Of a DNA stretch of 64,000 bases, positions 26,984 to 35,349 are shown piece by piece. The number at the start of each line of letters is the position of its first letter. The stretch's first letter is position 1. The notes under the pieces are model-generated. The model was not told the DNA's origin, ran no database searches, and saw nothing but the letters and a program-made list of their open reading frames with translations. Source of the stretch: Oceanospirillaceae bacterium (lineage in GTDB: Bacteria > Pseudomonadota > Gammaproteobacteria > Pseudomonadales > Oceanobacteraceae); contig PBQA01000006.1 of NCBI GenBank assembly GCA_002724925.1, positions 81,691 to 145,690 of the forward strand, given 5' to 3'. The translations under genes were made by a program, and so were the position numbers.

Positions 26984-27774
26984 AACAATACCTCGATCTG
27001 ATGCGTCACGTGCGCGAACACGGTGTATTTAAAGAGGACCGCACAGGAACGGGTACATACAGCTGTTTCGGATATCAGATGCGCTTTGATCTCAGTGAAG
27101 GCTTTCCGCTGGTCACCACTAAGAAACTGCACCTGCGTTCCATTATTCATGAGCTGCTCTGGTTTCTGAGTGGCGATACCAATATCAGCTACCTGAAAGA
27201 GAACGGCGTTTCTATCTGGGATGAGTGGGCTGACGACGAGGGGAACCTTGGGCCGGTTTACGGTTCGCAGTGGCGTAGCTGGCCAACAGCGGATGGTCGC
27301 CATGTCGATCAGATTACTCAGATCGTCGAACAGATTAAGAACAATCCTGACTCGCGTCGCCTGATCGTCAGCGCCTGGAATGTTGGTGAAATTGAAAATA
27401 TGGCGTTACCGCCTTGCCACGCTTTTTTCCAGTTCTATGTTGCTGATGGCAAACTTTCCTGCCAGCTTTATCAGCGCAGCGCCGACATCTTCTTGGGTGT
27501 CCCATTCAATATTGCCAGCTACGCTCTTCTGCTGCATATGATGGCTCAGCAATGTGATCTGGAAGTGGGAGACTTTGTCTGGACGGGAGGGGATGTACAC
27601 TTGTATTCCAACCATCTTGAGCAAACAGATCTGCAGTTAAGCCGCGAGCCGCTGCCGCTGCCAAAGCTGGTAATCGAGCGTAAGCCTGAAAGCATTTTCG
27701 ATTACAAGTTTGAAGACTTTGTGATCGAAGGCTACGAGTCACACCCTCATATCAAGGCGCCGGTGGCTGTCTGA
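26980..27774 (+). CDS. thyA: Thymidylate synthase
   Basis: ThyA methylates dUMP to dTMP using methylene-THF, producing dihydrofolate that FolA recycles (folA lies 1.9 kb downstream). The 264-residue length equals E. coli ThyA. Cys146 in [13 protein letters not shown] is the catalytic nucleophile. [32 protein letters not shown] and GDVHLYSNH complete the dUMP and folate site. Confidence 0.97.
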   Translation: MKQYLDLMRHVREHGVFKEDRTGTGTYSCFGYQMRFDLSEGFPLVTTKKLHLRSIIHELLWFLSGDTNISYLKENGVSIWDEWADDEGNLGPVYGSQWRSWPTADGRHVDQITQIVEQIKNNPDSRRLIVSAWNVGEIENMALPPCHAFFQFYVADGKLSCQLYQRSADIFLGVPFNIASYALLLHMMAQQCDLEVGDFVWTGGDVHLYSNHLEQTDLQLSREPLPLPKLVIERKPESIFDYKFEDFVIEGYESHPHIKAPVAV

Positions 27775-27848
27775 TATTCTGCTGCGACAAGGCGCCTGTT
27801 TTTCGTCGCTGTTTTTCGTCTGAGAACTGACGCCTGACTTTTGTGTTT

Positions 27849-27869
27849 CTCCCGGGCTAATACCGGGAG
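27849..27869 (+). other. Hairpin between thyA and the GGDEF/EAL gene
   Basis: CTCCCGG and CCGGGAG pair around a 7-base loop. There is no T tract, so termination is uncertain. Confidence 0.4.
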
Positions 27870-27910
27870 GCCTTCTACACTCTCTGTATACATCACAGGG
27901 AGATTCTGTA

Positions 27911-29581
27911 GTGGCCTTTATTAAACCCGTTAAGTTCGAAACCCCAATCGTTTTCTGGCACTCCATTGATGATGCCGAACCGGCTCTGCCAAGCGCCGTT
28001 CGGGTGTATCTGTGTGAGGACGGAAAATCACTCGCCGAAAGCTGGATGGAGTCGGAAGGCGTCATTGTGCTTCATGCATCGACCTACAGTGAGCGGTTGG
28101 CTCAGATTCTCGATTACACTACGCAGGCCCTGCCGGAGGCTCCGCTGGTCGTGATTCTGAATTTTCCGGATATGCGTATGGAGCGGTTGCTGGAGTTGGG
28201 TGCTCAGGAAGTGGTGACGAATCCCGCCGAGCTGATTCCCGCCATCCGTACTGCTGCAACACGCAAGACCCGTGAATGCTCTTTGCGTTCGAATCGTTAT
28301 CTCGACCCTCTTACCGGGTTGCCTAACCGCTATTTGTTTCAGGATCGCCTGGAGCATTCACTGGAAGCACACAAGCGTAGCAAGCAGCCGATGGGGTTGG
28401 TCATTCTGGATCTGGACCATTTTCATAGGCTGAGTGAATCGTTCAGTCATTCAGCCGGGGATGCCGTACTGGCTGAACTGACTCAGCGACTGCGCTCCGT
28501 CACCCGCAAGTCAGACACCCTTGCCCGGATTGGTGGCAACACTTTTGCGTTGATCGCCGAAAACCTCCGCCAGACGCGTAATCTCATTCAGGTCTGTGAA
28601 AAGGTCAGCGCACAACTCGACGCCCCTGTGATCTTTCAGGGAGAGAAAATACAACTTTCTGGCAGCATCGGTGCCGCGTTTGCAGGCGAAGCCGATCACG
28701 ATGCCGGTAACCTTATTCTGCATGCCGAGCAGGTATTGTCGGGTGCGAAGCAGATAGGTCAGAACAGCTATGTTATTTATAACGCACGATCCGCTGAAGA
28801 TCGGATTCGTGGAGGGCTTGAGAAAGCGATATATCATGCACTGGATAATCGCCAGATATCCATGGAGTATCAGCCGCAAATGAGTATTGATGGGCAGCGA
28901 ATATATGGTGTGGAGGCCCTGATGCGTTGGAATCACCCTGTGTTTGGCGAAGTGCCTCCAGAGCAGTTTATTCCGGTGCTGGAAACCACCGGCCTGATCG
29001 AAAAATTCGGCATGTGGGCGCTCGAAAGTGCCTGCCAGCAGTTCCGGCAGTGGCTTGATGGCGGGTTAATGCCCGACGATGCCAGAGTCTCGGTGAACCT
29101 GACATCCCGACAGTTCTTTCAACCCGATCTTGCCGATCAGATACTCGGTATTCTTGATGAAATTGGGCTGGCTGGTAAACATCTCACGCTGGAAATTACC
29201 GAGGCCATGATCATGGAAGGAAGCGACCGTACAGCGGACACACTCGCGCGCTTACGATTTGAGAATATCGCTATCGCCATCGATGACTTCGGCACCGGCT
29301 ATTCATCGTTTGCGAATTTACGTACGCTCCCCATTGATTACCTCAAAATTGATCGCGACTTCATTAAGTCTGTTGGAACCAGCAGCGACGATGATGCGAT
29401 CGCAGGCTCAATGATTCATCTTGCTCACAGTCTCAAACTTAAAGTAATTGCCGAAGGTGTCGAGCATGAAACAACGCAATCGCGCCTGGCTGGACTGGGC
29501 TGCGATGAATGTCAGGGGTATTTATTTTCGAGGCCTCTCGCCGCTGACAGAGTCCCTGATTTTGTAGCGCGCTGCGCCTGA
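27911..29581 (+). CDS. GGDEF/EAL protein, probably a c-di-GMP phosphodiesterase with inactive cyclase
   Basis: The 556-residue cytosolic protein has an N-terminal region of about 120 residues with alternating strands and helices, possibly a degenerate receiver. A GGDEF domain starts at LTGLPNRYLFQDRLE, and an EAL domain covers residues about 310-550. The cyclase signature is degenerate (R-I-G-G-N-T-F in place of GG[DE]EF), which should abolish synthesis. The EAL domain keeps VEALMRWNHP, VNLTSRQF, LEITEAM, IDDFGTGYSS, YLKIDRDFI, AEGVE and CQGYLFSRP, so hydrolysis of c-di-GMP is expected. The start is GTG with AGGGAGA upstream. Confidence 0.9.
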   Translation: MAFIKPVKFETPIVFWHSIDDAEPALPSAVRVYLCEDGKSLAESWMESEGVIVLHASTYSERLAQILDYTTQALPEAPLVVILNFPDMRMERLLELGAQEVVTNPAELIPAIRTAATRKTRECSLRSNRYLDPLTGLPNRYLFQDRLEHSLEAHKRSKQPMGLVILDLDHFHRLSESFSHSAGDAVLAELTQRLRSVTRKSDTLARIGGNTFALIAENLRQTRNLIQVCEKVSAQLDAPVIFQGEKIQLSGSIGAAFAGEADHDAGNLILHAEQVLSGAKQIGQNSYVIYNARSAEDRIRGGLEKAIYHALDNRQISMEYQPQMSIDGQRIYGVEALMRWNHPVFGEVPPEQFIPVLETTGLIEKFGMWALESACQQFRQWLDGGLMPDDARVSVNLTSRQFFQPDLADQILGILDEIGLAGKHLTLEITEAMIMEGSDRTADTLARLRFENIAIAIDDFGTGYSSFANLRTLPIDYLKIDRDFIKSVGTSSDDDAIAGSMIHLAHSLKLKVIAEGVEHETTQSRLAGLGCDECQGYLFSRPLAADRVPDFVARCA

Positions 29582-29638
29582 CAATATGGTGCGGCATCGT
29601 TATCATAGTCGCTGAATTTTTAGTGATGAGATTATTCT

Positions 29639-30145
29639 GTGAAGCTCTCTATGATAGTGGCGGTTGCCGAAAATGGTGTGATTGGCCGCAATAACTCACT
29701 GCCCTGGTACTTGCCGAACGACCTGAAATATTTTAAGCAGACCACCATGGGTAAGCCGGTGATTATGGGGCGCAAGACGTACGAGAGCATTGGTAAGCCG
29801 CTCCCCGGACGTACGAATATCGTGATTACCCGTCAAGCCGACTACCAACCCGAAGGCGTGAAAGTGGTAAACAGCGTCGAAGCGGCAAAAGAGCTTGCGG
29901 AGAGCGTATGTCTGATCGACGGTCAGGATGAAGCTATGATCATGGGCGGTGCAGAAATTTATGCGCTATCACTGCCTTATACGGATCGATTGTATCTGAC
30001 CGAAGTGCATGCAGACGTTCAAGGGGATGCTTTTTTCCCTGAATACGACAAGAGCCGTTGGCAGGAAGTCGCTCGCGAAGACTTCGCCGCCGAGGGCCCT
30101 AACCCATATAGCTACAGCTTTGTTGTCTATGAGGCGAAGGCCTGA
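29639..30145 (+). CDS. folA: Dihydrofolate reductase
   Basis: FolA reduces dihydrofolate to tetrahydrofolate with NADPH. The 168-residue protein shows AENGVIGRNNSLPWYLPNDL (folate pocket), MGRKTYESIGKPLPGR (NADPH site), and IMGGAEIYALSLPYTDRLYLTEV. It uses a GTG start at 29639; the second residue onwards (KLSMIVAVAENGVIG) matches family N-termini. Its last 19 bases overlap the end of the convergent reductase gene. Confidence 0.96.
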   Translation: MKLSMIVAVAENGVIGRNNSLPWYLPNDLKYFKQTTMGKPVIMGRKTYESIGKPLPGRTNIVITRQADYQPEGVKVVNSVEAAKELAESVCLIDGQDEAMIMGGAEIYALSLPYTDRLYLTEVHADVQGDAFFPEYDKSRWQEVAREDFAAEGPNPYSYSFVVYEAKA

Positions 30146-31047
30146 CAGAGTTCGGAATCGTCCAGGCCCTGTCGTGCCTTCATCGCTTCCAGGCTGGCTG
30201 AAAGTTCGATGCGCCAGTCGGGGGGATAAATTCCCAATTCAGGTAATTTTTGCGATATCAACGCGGAGTTATGCGGCCTCGTTGCTCGCGAGCCTGCCTG
30301 ATTAATCGGTTTAGGTACCAGGCAGCAGTATTCATCGATCAATCCGAACTTATGAGCCTGCCGCAGAGCCTCACTTGCAAAAAGATACGTGCTTGCCGTC
30401 GGAGTGCCTGCAAAGTGGTACCTACCTCGTGGAATGCGCCCTTGCTCGGCCAGGTTGGCAATCTGCACCATGACTTCTGCTAGTGCGACCGCGGGTGTTG
30501 GAGAAACATAGGCGTCACTGGCGACGTCTACTTTGTGTGATTTACGGGCGTTGGTTAACAAATCGTTGAGTGGGTTTTTTCCAAACTGACTGAATAGCCA
30601 GCCAGTACGTATGACAATGGCTTTTGCGCAGGTTTCCATCACGGCCTGTTCTCCGGCCAGTTTACTTCGTCCATACTCAGACAAAGGACAGGGTAAGGCA
30701 CTCTCGGAGTAAGCGTCAGCCATCCAGCCTGAAAAAACATAGTCTGACGATAAATGAATCAACCAGGCGTCATTGTCGTTGCACCAGCGCGCCAGCGCTG
30801 AAGGTGCATGAGCGTTTACGCTCCACGCGCGTTCAGGCTCTTGCTCGGCTTTATCCAGATGAGTGTAGGCTGCGCAATTAAAGACCACTTGTGGCTTGCT
30901 GGCGTTAAGGACGCGAGTCATCAGCTTGTCGTTGGTCATGTCTAATGCATTGTGACTGAGCGCTATGATACGGCGTCGCGATTCTCTGAGTTGTTGCTGC
31001 AAGCACTGGCCTACCTGGCCACCCGCACCTGTTATCATCCATGTCAT
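30127..31047 (-). CDS. SDR sugar-nucleotide reductase, RfbD-like
   Basis: The 306-residue extended short-chain dehydrogenase has the NAD(P) motif ITGAGGQVGQCL at the N-terminus, FNCAAYTHLDKAEQE, HLSSDYVFSG, and the catalytic Y-x-x-x-K in EYGRSKLAGEQAV. These are hallmarks of dTDP-4-dehydrorhamnose reductases (RmlD/RfbD). No other rhamnose genes are nearby. A role in rhamnose synthesis is therefore unproven; it may act on another sugar or in tRNA or surface modification. It converges with folA, overlapping by 19 bp. Confidence 0.82.
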   Translation of the reverse strand: MTWMITGAGGQVGQCLQQQLRESRRRIIALSHNALDMTNDKLMTRVLNASKPQVVFNCAAYTHLDKAEQEPERAWSVNAHAPSALARWCNDNDAWLIHLSSDYVFSGWMADAYSESALPCPLSEYGRSKLAGEQAVMETCAKAIVIRTGWLFSQFGKNPLNDLLTNARKSHKVDVASDAYVSPTPAVALAEVMVQIANLAEQGRIPRGRYHFAGTPTASTYLFASEALRQAHKFGLIDEYCCLVPKPINQAGSRATRPHNSALISQKLPELGIYPPDWRIELSASLEAMKARQGLDDSELCQAFAS

Positions 31048-31313
31048 ACCATTCTCCTTCGGTATCTGATGCGTGTTTATTACCTTAAGTTACCAGACCA
31101 CAAACCTACAAACAGTGACCATCGGAGCCACCTGGATCACTTTGAGAATTGCAGAGATTGTCAGTTCTTTCTTGCTCGGACAGCAGCGTCTCTCAGGCCT
31201 GACAATAATTTATAGTCGTGTACGTTAGTTCTGTCAGCTCTGCCGTAGAATACTCGTGAAAAATTTGAAGTCGTCAGCATTTTTCACTCATTCACTTCTA
31301 TGGAGCAGGAGTC

Positions 31314-31976
31314 ATGTCTGATAAAACCCATGTATGGGATATATTCACCCGCATTTTCCACTGGGGGCTGGTGGTTTCTCTGGCAGGCGCCTGGCTGAGT
31401 GTAGAACAGGGCTGGATGGACTGGCATCAGACCTTCGGCCTGGCGGCACTCGGACTGATTATTTTTCGTGTGCTGTGGGGCCTTGCTGGGCCTGCTTACG
31501 TCAGGTTCAGTCACTTTATCCGGTCGCCGAGAGCGACACTGAAGTATGCGAGAGATCTTCTCAGAGGACGTGAGTCGCACTACCTCAGTCATAATCCGCT
31601 GGGCGCACTGGCGGTGATCGGTTTGCTGGGGCTCGTTGGTTTTCAGGTGATTTCTGGTTTGTTTGCCACCGACGATGTCTTATTTGAAGGGCCTTTGTTC
31701 TCGTGGGTGAGTTACGACACCAGCCTGTTGCTCACTGAGCTCCACGAAATTTCCTTTAATGTGCTTCTGGGCATCGTTGGCCTGCATATTCTGGCAGTAC
31801 TGTTTCATCAGTTCGCGAAAAACGAAAGCTTGCTGCAGGGGATGGTGACAGGCAATAAAAAACCGGGCCGGTATGCTGACGGGCCGGTGAATAAAAAAGC
31901 CCGGGCGCCTGTGTGGGCCGGGCTTTTTTCTGTGGCGCTGGCCGCCGGAGCGGTGGCGCTTTTAATCAGTCTTTGA
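31314..31976 (+). CDS. Cytochrome b561-type membrane protein
   Basis: The 220-residue membrane protein belongs to the bacterial cytochrome b/b6 (Ni,Fe-hydrogenase cytochrome b-like) group. It has four to five hydrophobic helices. Histidines that could ligate haem b are in DIFTRIFHWGLVVSL, MDWHQTFGLAAL, ELHEISFNVLLG and LHILAVLFHQF. It would pass electrons between the quinone pool and a soluble or periplasmic partner. A c'-type cytochrome gene converges on it, and the ends overlap by 11 bp. GGAG precedes the ATG. Confidence 0.88.
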   Translation: MSDKTHVWDIFTRIFHWGLVVSLAGAWLSVEQGWMDWHQTFGLAALGLIIFRVLWGLAGPAYVRFSHFIRSPRATLKYARDLLRGRESHYLSHNPLGALAVIGLLGLVGFQVISGLFATDDVLFEGPLFSWVSYDTSLLLTELHEISFNVLLGIVGLHILAVLFHQFAKNESLLQGMVTGNKKPGRYADGPVNKKARAPVWAGLFSVALAAGAVALLISL

Positions 31977-32412
31977 AGTCATCGTGGCAGCCTTTACAGG
32001 TGCGGGCAGTGGCTACGAAGGCTGACTTTATTGCTTTCATATCGTCGCCTTTTGCGGCGACCGCTAAGGCGGCTGCTTTTTCGCTGAAGGCATCACCAGC
32101 TGCGGTGAAGTCTTCCCATTCGTCTTCAATCACAGGTAAGGCTGATGTGGCACTGGCGTAGGTGCCTGGGCGGAAACCTTCCCATGGCATCTGACTTAAT
32201 GCCGCAAGCAGATCTGCGCGGCGCGCGAAGTCTTCGCTGTCGAATTCAGCTTTACCTTTGACCATGTCACCCATAGCACCGAAATGCCATTTAACGGCTT
32301 TAAAAATACCCTTTCGGTATTCCACAGCCTCAAAAGGTTTAATGTCGGCGGCAGCGTAGCCGGCGACACCCGCAAGTACCAGGGTCGCGGCAACTTTAAA
32401 AAGTGGCTTCAT
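31966..32412 (-). CDS. Cytochrome c' family protein
   Basis: The 148-residue periplasmic protein has a signal peptide (MKPLFKVAATLVLAGVAGYAA). Its four-helix body ends in the haem-binding motif C-K-G-C-H near the C-terminus (ARTCKGCHDDFKD), the class II arrangement of cytochrome c'. The ATG at 32412 is chosen because GGAGA precedes it and it places the signal peptide first; a longer frame to 32484 adds an unlikely 24-residue leader. It probably partners the convergent cytochrome b, a pairing often seen in marine bacteria. Cytochromes c' commonly bind NO or serve electron transfer. Confidence 0.88.
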   Translation of the reverse strand: MKPLFKVAATLVLAGVAGYAAADIKPFEAVEYRKGIFKAVKWHFGAMGDMVKGKAEFDSEDFARRADLLAALSQMPWEGFRPGTYASATSALPVIEDEWEDFTAAGDAFSEKAAALAVAAKGDDMKAIKSAFVATARTCKGCHDDFKD

Positions 32413-32542
32413 CAGAGTTCTCCATCTCGGTAGTCGGTTGTTAGAACTCAGTGTATATGAACCATCCTGCGACGGACTGAGCACTTACTTTCCTTTACCC
32501 ATGCCCCGGCAGAGTGAGACTCTCTGACGCTTCATGACGTTC

Positions 32543-33058
32543 TCAGAGCTCGCGCTTAGCCTGCGTCATGTCGCTCCAGTGGGTGATCGCTTCTTTAGCG
32601 ACTGCCTGATTAAAGTCAGCACCGACGGCTTCACAGATTTCAGGTGTCAGAGCGCGCTTACCTTTGCGCACACCGGCCATTTTTACCAGTGCATGGCCAC
32701 ACAGCTTTCCTTTCACCATCAGGCGATGTTCGAAATAAATATACTTTTCGTCCCAGGTCAGGAGTTTGCTATGAATCTCATAGCTACTGAACAGGTTCAG
32801 CTCACGGATAAAAGTGATTTCCAGTGACGCCACGACCAGATTGATTCGCTTCTCGAAGAGATGCTTAAACCAACCGTTGTCACGAAAGAGCGTCCAGCGT
32901 GCGCCTTCCAGAACGTTCAGGTATTTGGCGTTATTCATATGAAGGTTGTAGTCGATCTGGTGTGGCCAGACGCGCTGGCGGACGACTGAGGTTCCCTGCG
33001 CAGGAATGATTGCAGGCTCATTGCGTTTGATAATCGACTTGATGATCTGACCGAGCAT
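32543..33058 (-). CDS. Acyl-CoA thioesterase-like hotdog protein
   Basis: The 171-residue protein has the 4HBT hotdog pattern. After a short N-terminal extension come RVWPHQIDYNLHMNNAKYL (the D-x-N-x-H-M-N-N segment around the active site), FIRELNLFSSYEIHSKLL and KYIYFEHRLMVKGKLCGHALVKMAGV. This form resembles THEM6/thioesterase-like family members. It is monocistronic. The acyl substrate is unknown. Confidence 0.82.
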   Translation of the reverse strand: MLGQIIKSIIKRNEPAIIPAQGTSVVRQRVWPHQIDYNLHMNNAKYLNVLEGARWTLFRDNGWFKHLFEKRINLVVASLEITFIRELNLFSSYEIHSKLLTWDEKYIYFEHRLMVKGKLCGHALVKMAGVRKGKRALTPEICEAVGADFNQAVAKEAITHWSDMTQAKREL

Positions 33059-33191
33059 GGAGATACAGCCTCATGAGTGATTCGTGAAAAGCAGGCATAT
33101 TACACCAGACGAGCGCCGGTGCATTGGCAAGGATGACGCTTATTTTCTTGAGTTCGGCCTGCCAGCTGGCAGGCCATCTGAAGGGCCGGGT

Positions 33192-34061
33192 TTATCTGGC
33201 GGAAGCCAGAGGGCGGTTCCGTACCCACAAGGTAAACAGCGTCGCGGTGACGAACATCAGCAGGCTATATACTGATGGCGCGACCGCCATCTCCGGGCTG
33301 GCAAGAATACCGGTGACGACCATCAGGGCCAGAGTACCGTTCTGCAGGCCGACTTCAAGACAGATGGTCCGTGCCTGATCTTCGTGGTGAAGCAGGGCAT
33401 TGCCCAGCAGGTAGCCAAGCCCCATAGTCACCAGGTTCAGTAACAGGGCTGCAGGGCCAGATGTAATGACGAAGTCGATAAGCTGAGGCCCCAGGTTGAT
33501 GCAGATAGAGACGATGACCAGAGCCAGTACTGCGACTGAAAAACGGGACACCCAAGGCTCCATTTTAACGGCGAAATTGTTTGCAAAGCGGCGTATAAGC
33601 ATACCAATAATGACAGGAATCACTGTCACCACCATGAGTGTAATCCAGGTCTTTGCCAGTGGCAGCTCAAATGCCTGGTCGGCATCGCCGTACTGGTGAA
33701 TCGCCCAGGCGCCAAGAATCGGGATAGTAAAAGGAGTGATGAAACCGATGACCGCCGTCAGTGACACGGATAAGCCGACGTCACCACGTGCCAGAAGCGT
33801 ATAGAGGTTTGATGTCGTGCCACCAGGGCAAAGTGCGAGAATAAACAGACCAATTGCCAGGGGGCCGGTGAGCCCGGTCAGTTCGATAATGCCGATGGCA
33901 ATCAGAGGCAATATGAGCATCTGACAGATGGCGCCGATTAAAAAGGCTTTGGGTTGTGCGATGACGCGCCCAAAGTCAGCCGGGGTAAGGCCCATGCCAA
34001 CACCTGCCATGATCAGGATCAGGGATATAGGAAGAGCAACCTGGGTAAGAATCTCGAACAT
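33192..34061 (-). CDS. Bile acid:sodium symporter (BASS) family transporter
   Basis: The 289-residue membrane protein has about nine or ten hydrophobic helices. It carries the BASS signature region LILALCPGGTTSNLYTLLARGD (Na+ site) and, near the C-terminus, CLEVGLQNGTLALMVV. Bacterial BASS proteins transport organic anions with sodium (bile-acid-like compounds, keto acids). It stands alone, and the substrate cannot be read from the sequence. Confidence 0.9.
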   Translation of the reverse strand: MFEILTQVALPISLILIMAGVGMGLTPADFGRVIAQPKAFLIGAICQMLILPLIAIGIIELTGLTGPLAIGLFILALCPGGTTSNLYTLLARGDVGLSVSLTAVIGFITPFTIPILGAWAIHQYGDADQAFELPLAKTWITLMVVTVIPVIIGMLIRRFANNFAVKMEPWVSRFSVAVLALVIVSICINLGPQLIDFVITSGPAALLLNLVTMGLGYLLGNALLHHEDQARTICLEVGLQNGTLALMVVTGILASPEMAVAPSVYSLLMFVTATLFTLWVRNRPLASAR

Positions 34062-34190
34062 GGGAGTTCCTGAATAAGTTGTTATTTAGCGACGAACGCT
34101 AACTCAGCGGCAAGGCCATGGCAAGGTGGAATGACTCTTGCGATGAGAGTCGGTACCATGCGGTTTCGCTTACGATAACAGGGTTTTAAG

Positions 34191-34460
34191 ATGGATCTGA
34201 CAGCTTTCGCAGTATCATTTCTCGGCTTTGCCATTATGTATGCAGGTATCATTATGGCCCGGCAGGTAGACAGCAAAGGGTCGGCGTCGGTATTTCGTAT
34301 CGGGGGCATATTTATTGGTTTCATGATGGTGCCAATGCTCCATACGGCACTGGGCTCTCCGGTGACGTCCGCAGAGGTCTCAGGTAAATATCTGTTGGGG
34401 ATGGTCATCGCTGGTTTTATCGTCGATTTTTTCTTTGTAAAGCGCCGCAGCCAGGGGTAA
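34191..34460 (+). CDS. Small conserved-looking membrane protein, function unknown
   Basis: The 89-residue protein has three hydrophobic segments (about residues 4-23, 37-54 and 66-84) separated by short polar loops (ARQVDSKGSASVFRIGG). It ends in a basic tail, FVKRRSQG. Not recognised. It lies between the divergent BASS gene and the outer-membrane protein gene. The hydrophobic pattern and separate gene position support a real product. Confidence 0.6.
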   Translation: MDLTAFAVSFLGFAIMYAGIIMARQVDSKGSASVFRIGGIFIGFMMVPMLHTALGSPVTSAEVSGKYLLGMVIAGFIVDFFFVKRRSQG

Positions 34461-34562
34461 GTCAAAGATCAAACCTAGCTCTTTACCTGTTCCAGGCTTG
34501 ACCTGTTGGGCGTTCCGCGCCATTGTTTTGTCCATTTCACGTATCAGATTTTAATAAAAACA

Positions 34563-35294
34563 ATGAAAATACAGTATGCAATTGGCGCGCTTATCGGCGC
34601 GGCAGCGTTTTGCTCATTGAATGCATCGGCAAGCCAGTACCTGGGCGTCGGTGCAGAATACGGTGTGCTCAAAGAGCAGTATTCCGGTGCCGAATATCCC
34701 ATCCTGAACTTTGAAACCCGCTTCGGTATGGATTTCAGTGATCGCTTCTCGGTTGAAGTTGAAGGCGCCGTTCTGGGTAAAGACGATCGAGAGTTTGAAG
34801 GTGGCTGTCTTGACCCGGGGGCGGTTGAGCGAATCAATGATGACTTTTCCGTTGGCTGCGCTTACCTCGACAGTGTCAGTCGCCAGGCGGTGACCGTAAA
34901 TTTTGTATTGTCTCAACCTTTTGCGAACTTTGATCTGTTTACCTGTCTGGGTGTTGGTGCTGTTCGTACCAGTTATACTTTTACAGTCGATAGCGTCGGT
35001 GTCAGTTCGACGGAAGCGTTTCAGGAATACTCTGCTGCGGACGTTCAAAGGGCTGAGGATCAGATTAACTTTGGGTTAAGTCTAATTGGAGCTGATCCGA
35101 TCGATTTACAGCTGCCGGATGATATTTCGGAAACTTCCATTGATCTGCTTTACTCATTAGAAGGCGGTATTCTGATTGATGACACACACCGATTGTCGGT
35201 TACCTGGAACCCTGAGTACGGCAGCGAAGAGGTCGGTAAGTACAAGTACGTTGGCTTTTCGTATTCCTGGCTGTTCCGCTTCGACGATTTTTAA
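34563..35294 (+). CDS. Small outer-membrane beta-barrel protein
   Basis: The 243-residue protein begins with a signal peptide (MKIQYAIGALIGAAAFCSLNASA). The mature part shows amphipathic strands of an OmpA/OmpW-size barrel (YLGVGAEYGVLKEQY, LFTCLGVGAVRTSYTFTV, YKYVGFSYSWLFRFDDF) and ends in an aromatic residue. The start at 34563 is taken because it places the signal peptide first; an upstream ATG at 34506 would add 19 residues. Function unknown; possibly an adhesion or transport-related barrel. Confidence 0.72.
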   Translation: MKIQYAIGALIGAAAFCSLNASASQYLGVGAEYGVLKEQYSGAEYPILNFETRFGMDFSDRFSVEVEGAVLGKDDREFEGGCLDPGAVERINDDFSVGCAYLDSVSRQAVTVNFVLSQPFANFDLFTCLGVGAVRTSYTFTVDSVGVSSTEAFQEYSAADVQRAEDQINFGLSLIGADPIDLQLPDDISETSIDLLYSLEGGILIDDTHRLSVTWNPEYGSEEVGKYKYVGFSYSWLFRFDDF

Positions 35295-35315
35295 CGCGGC
35301 AAAACGGATTCATTA

Positions 35316-35349
35316 AAAACACTCTGACATGCGAGTGTCAGAGTGTTTT
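35316..35349. terminator. Bidirectional terminator shared by the barrel gene and argA
   Basis: AAAACACTCTGACA and its exact complement TGTCAGAGTGTTTT form a 14-bp perfect stem with a 6-base loop, with A/T runs at both outer ends. On the minus strand the stem's outer part encodes the last residues (K-T-L) and the stop codon of ArgA. Confidence 0.85.
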
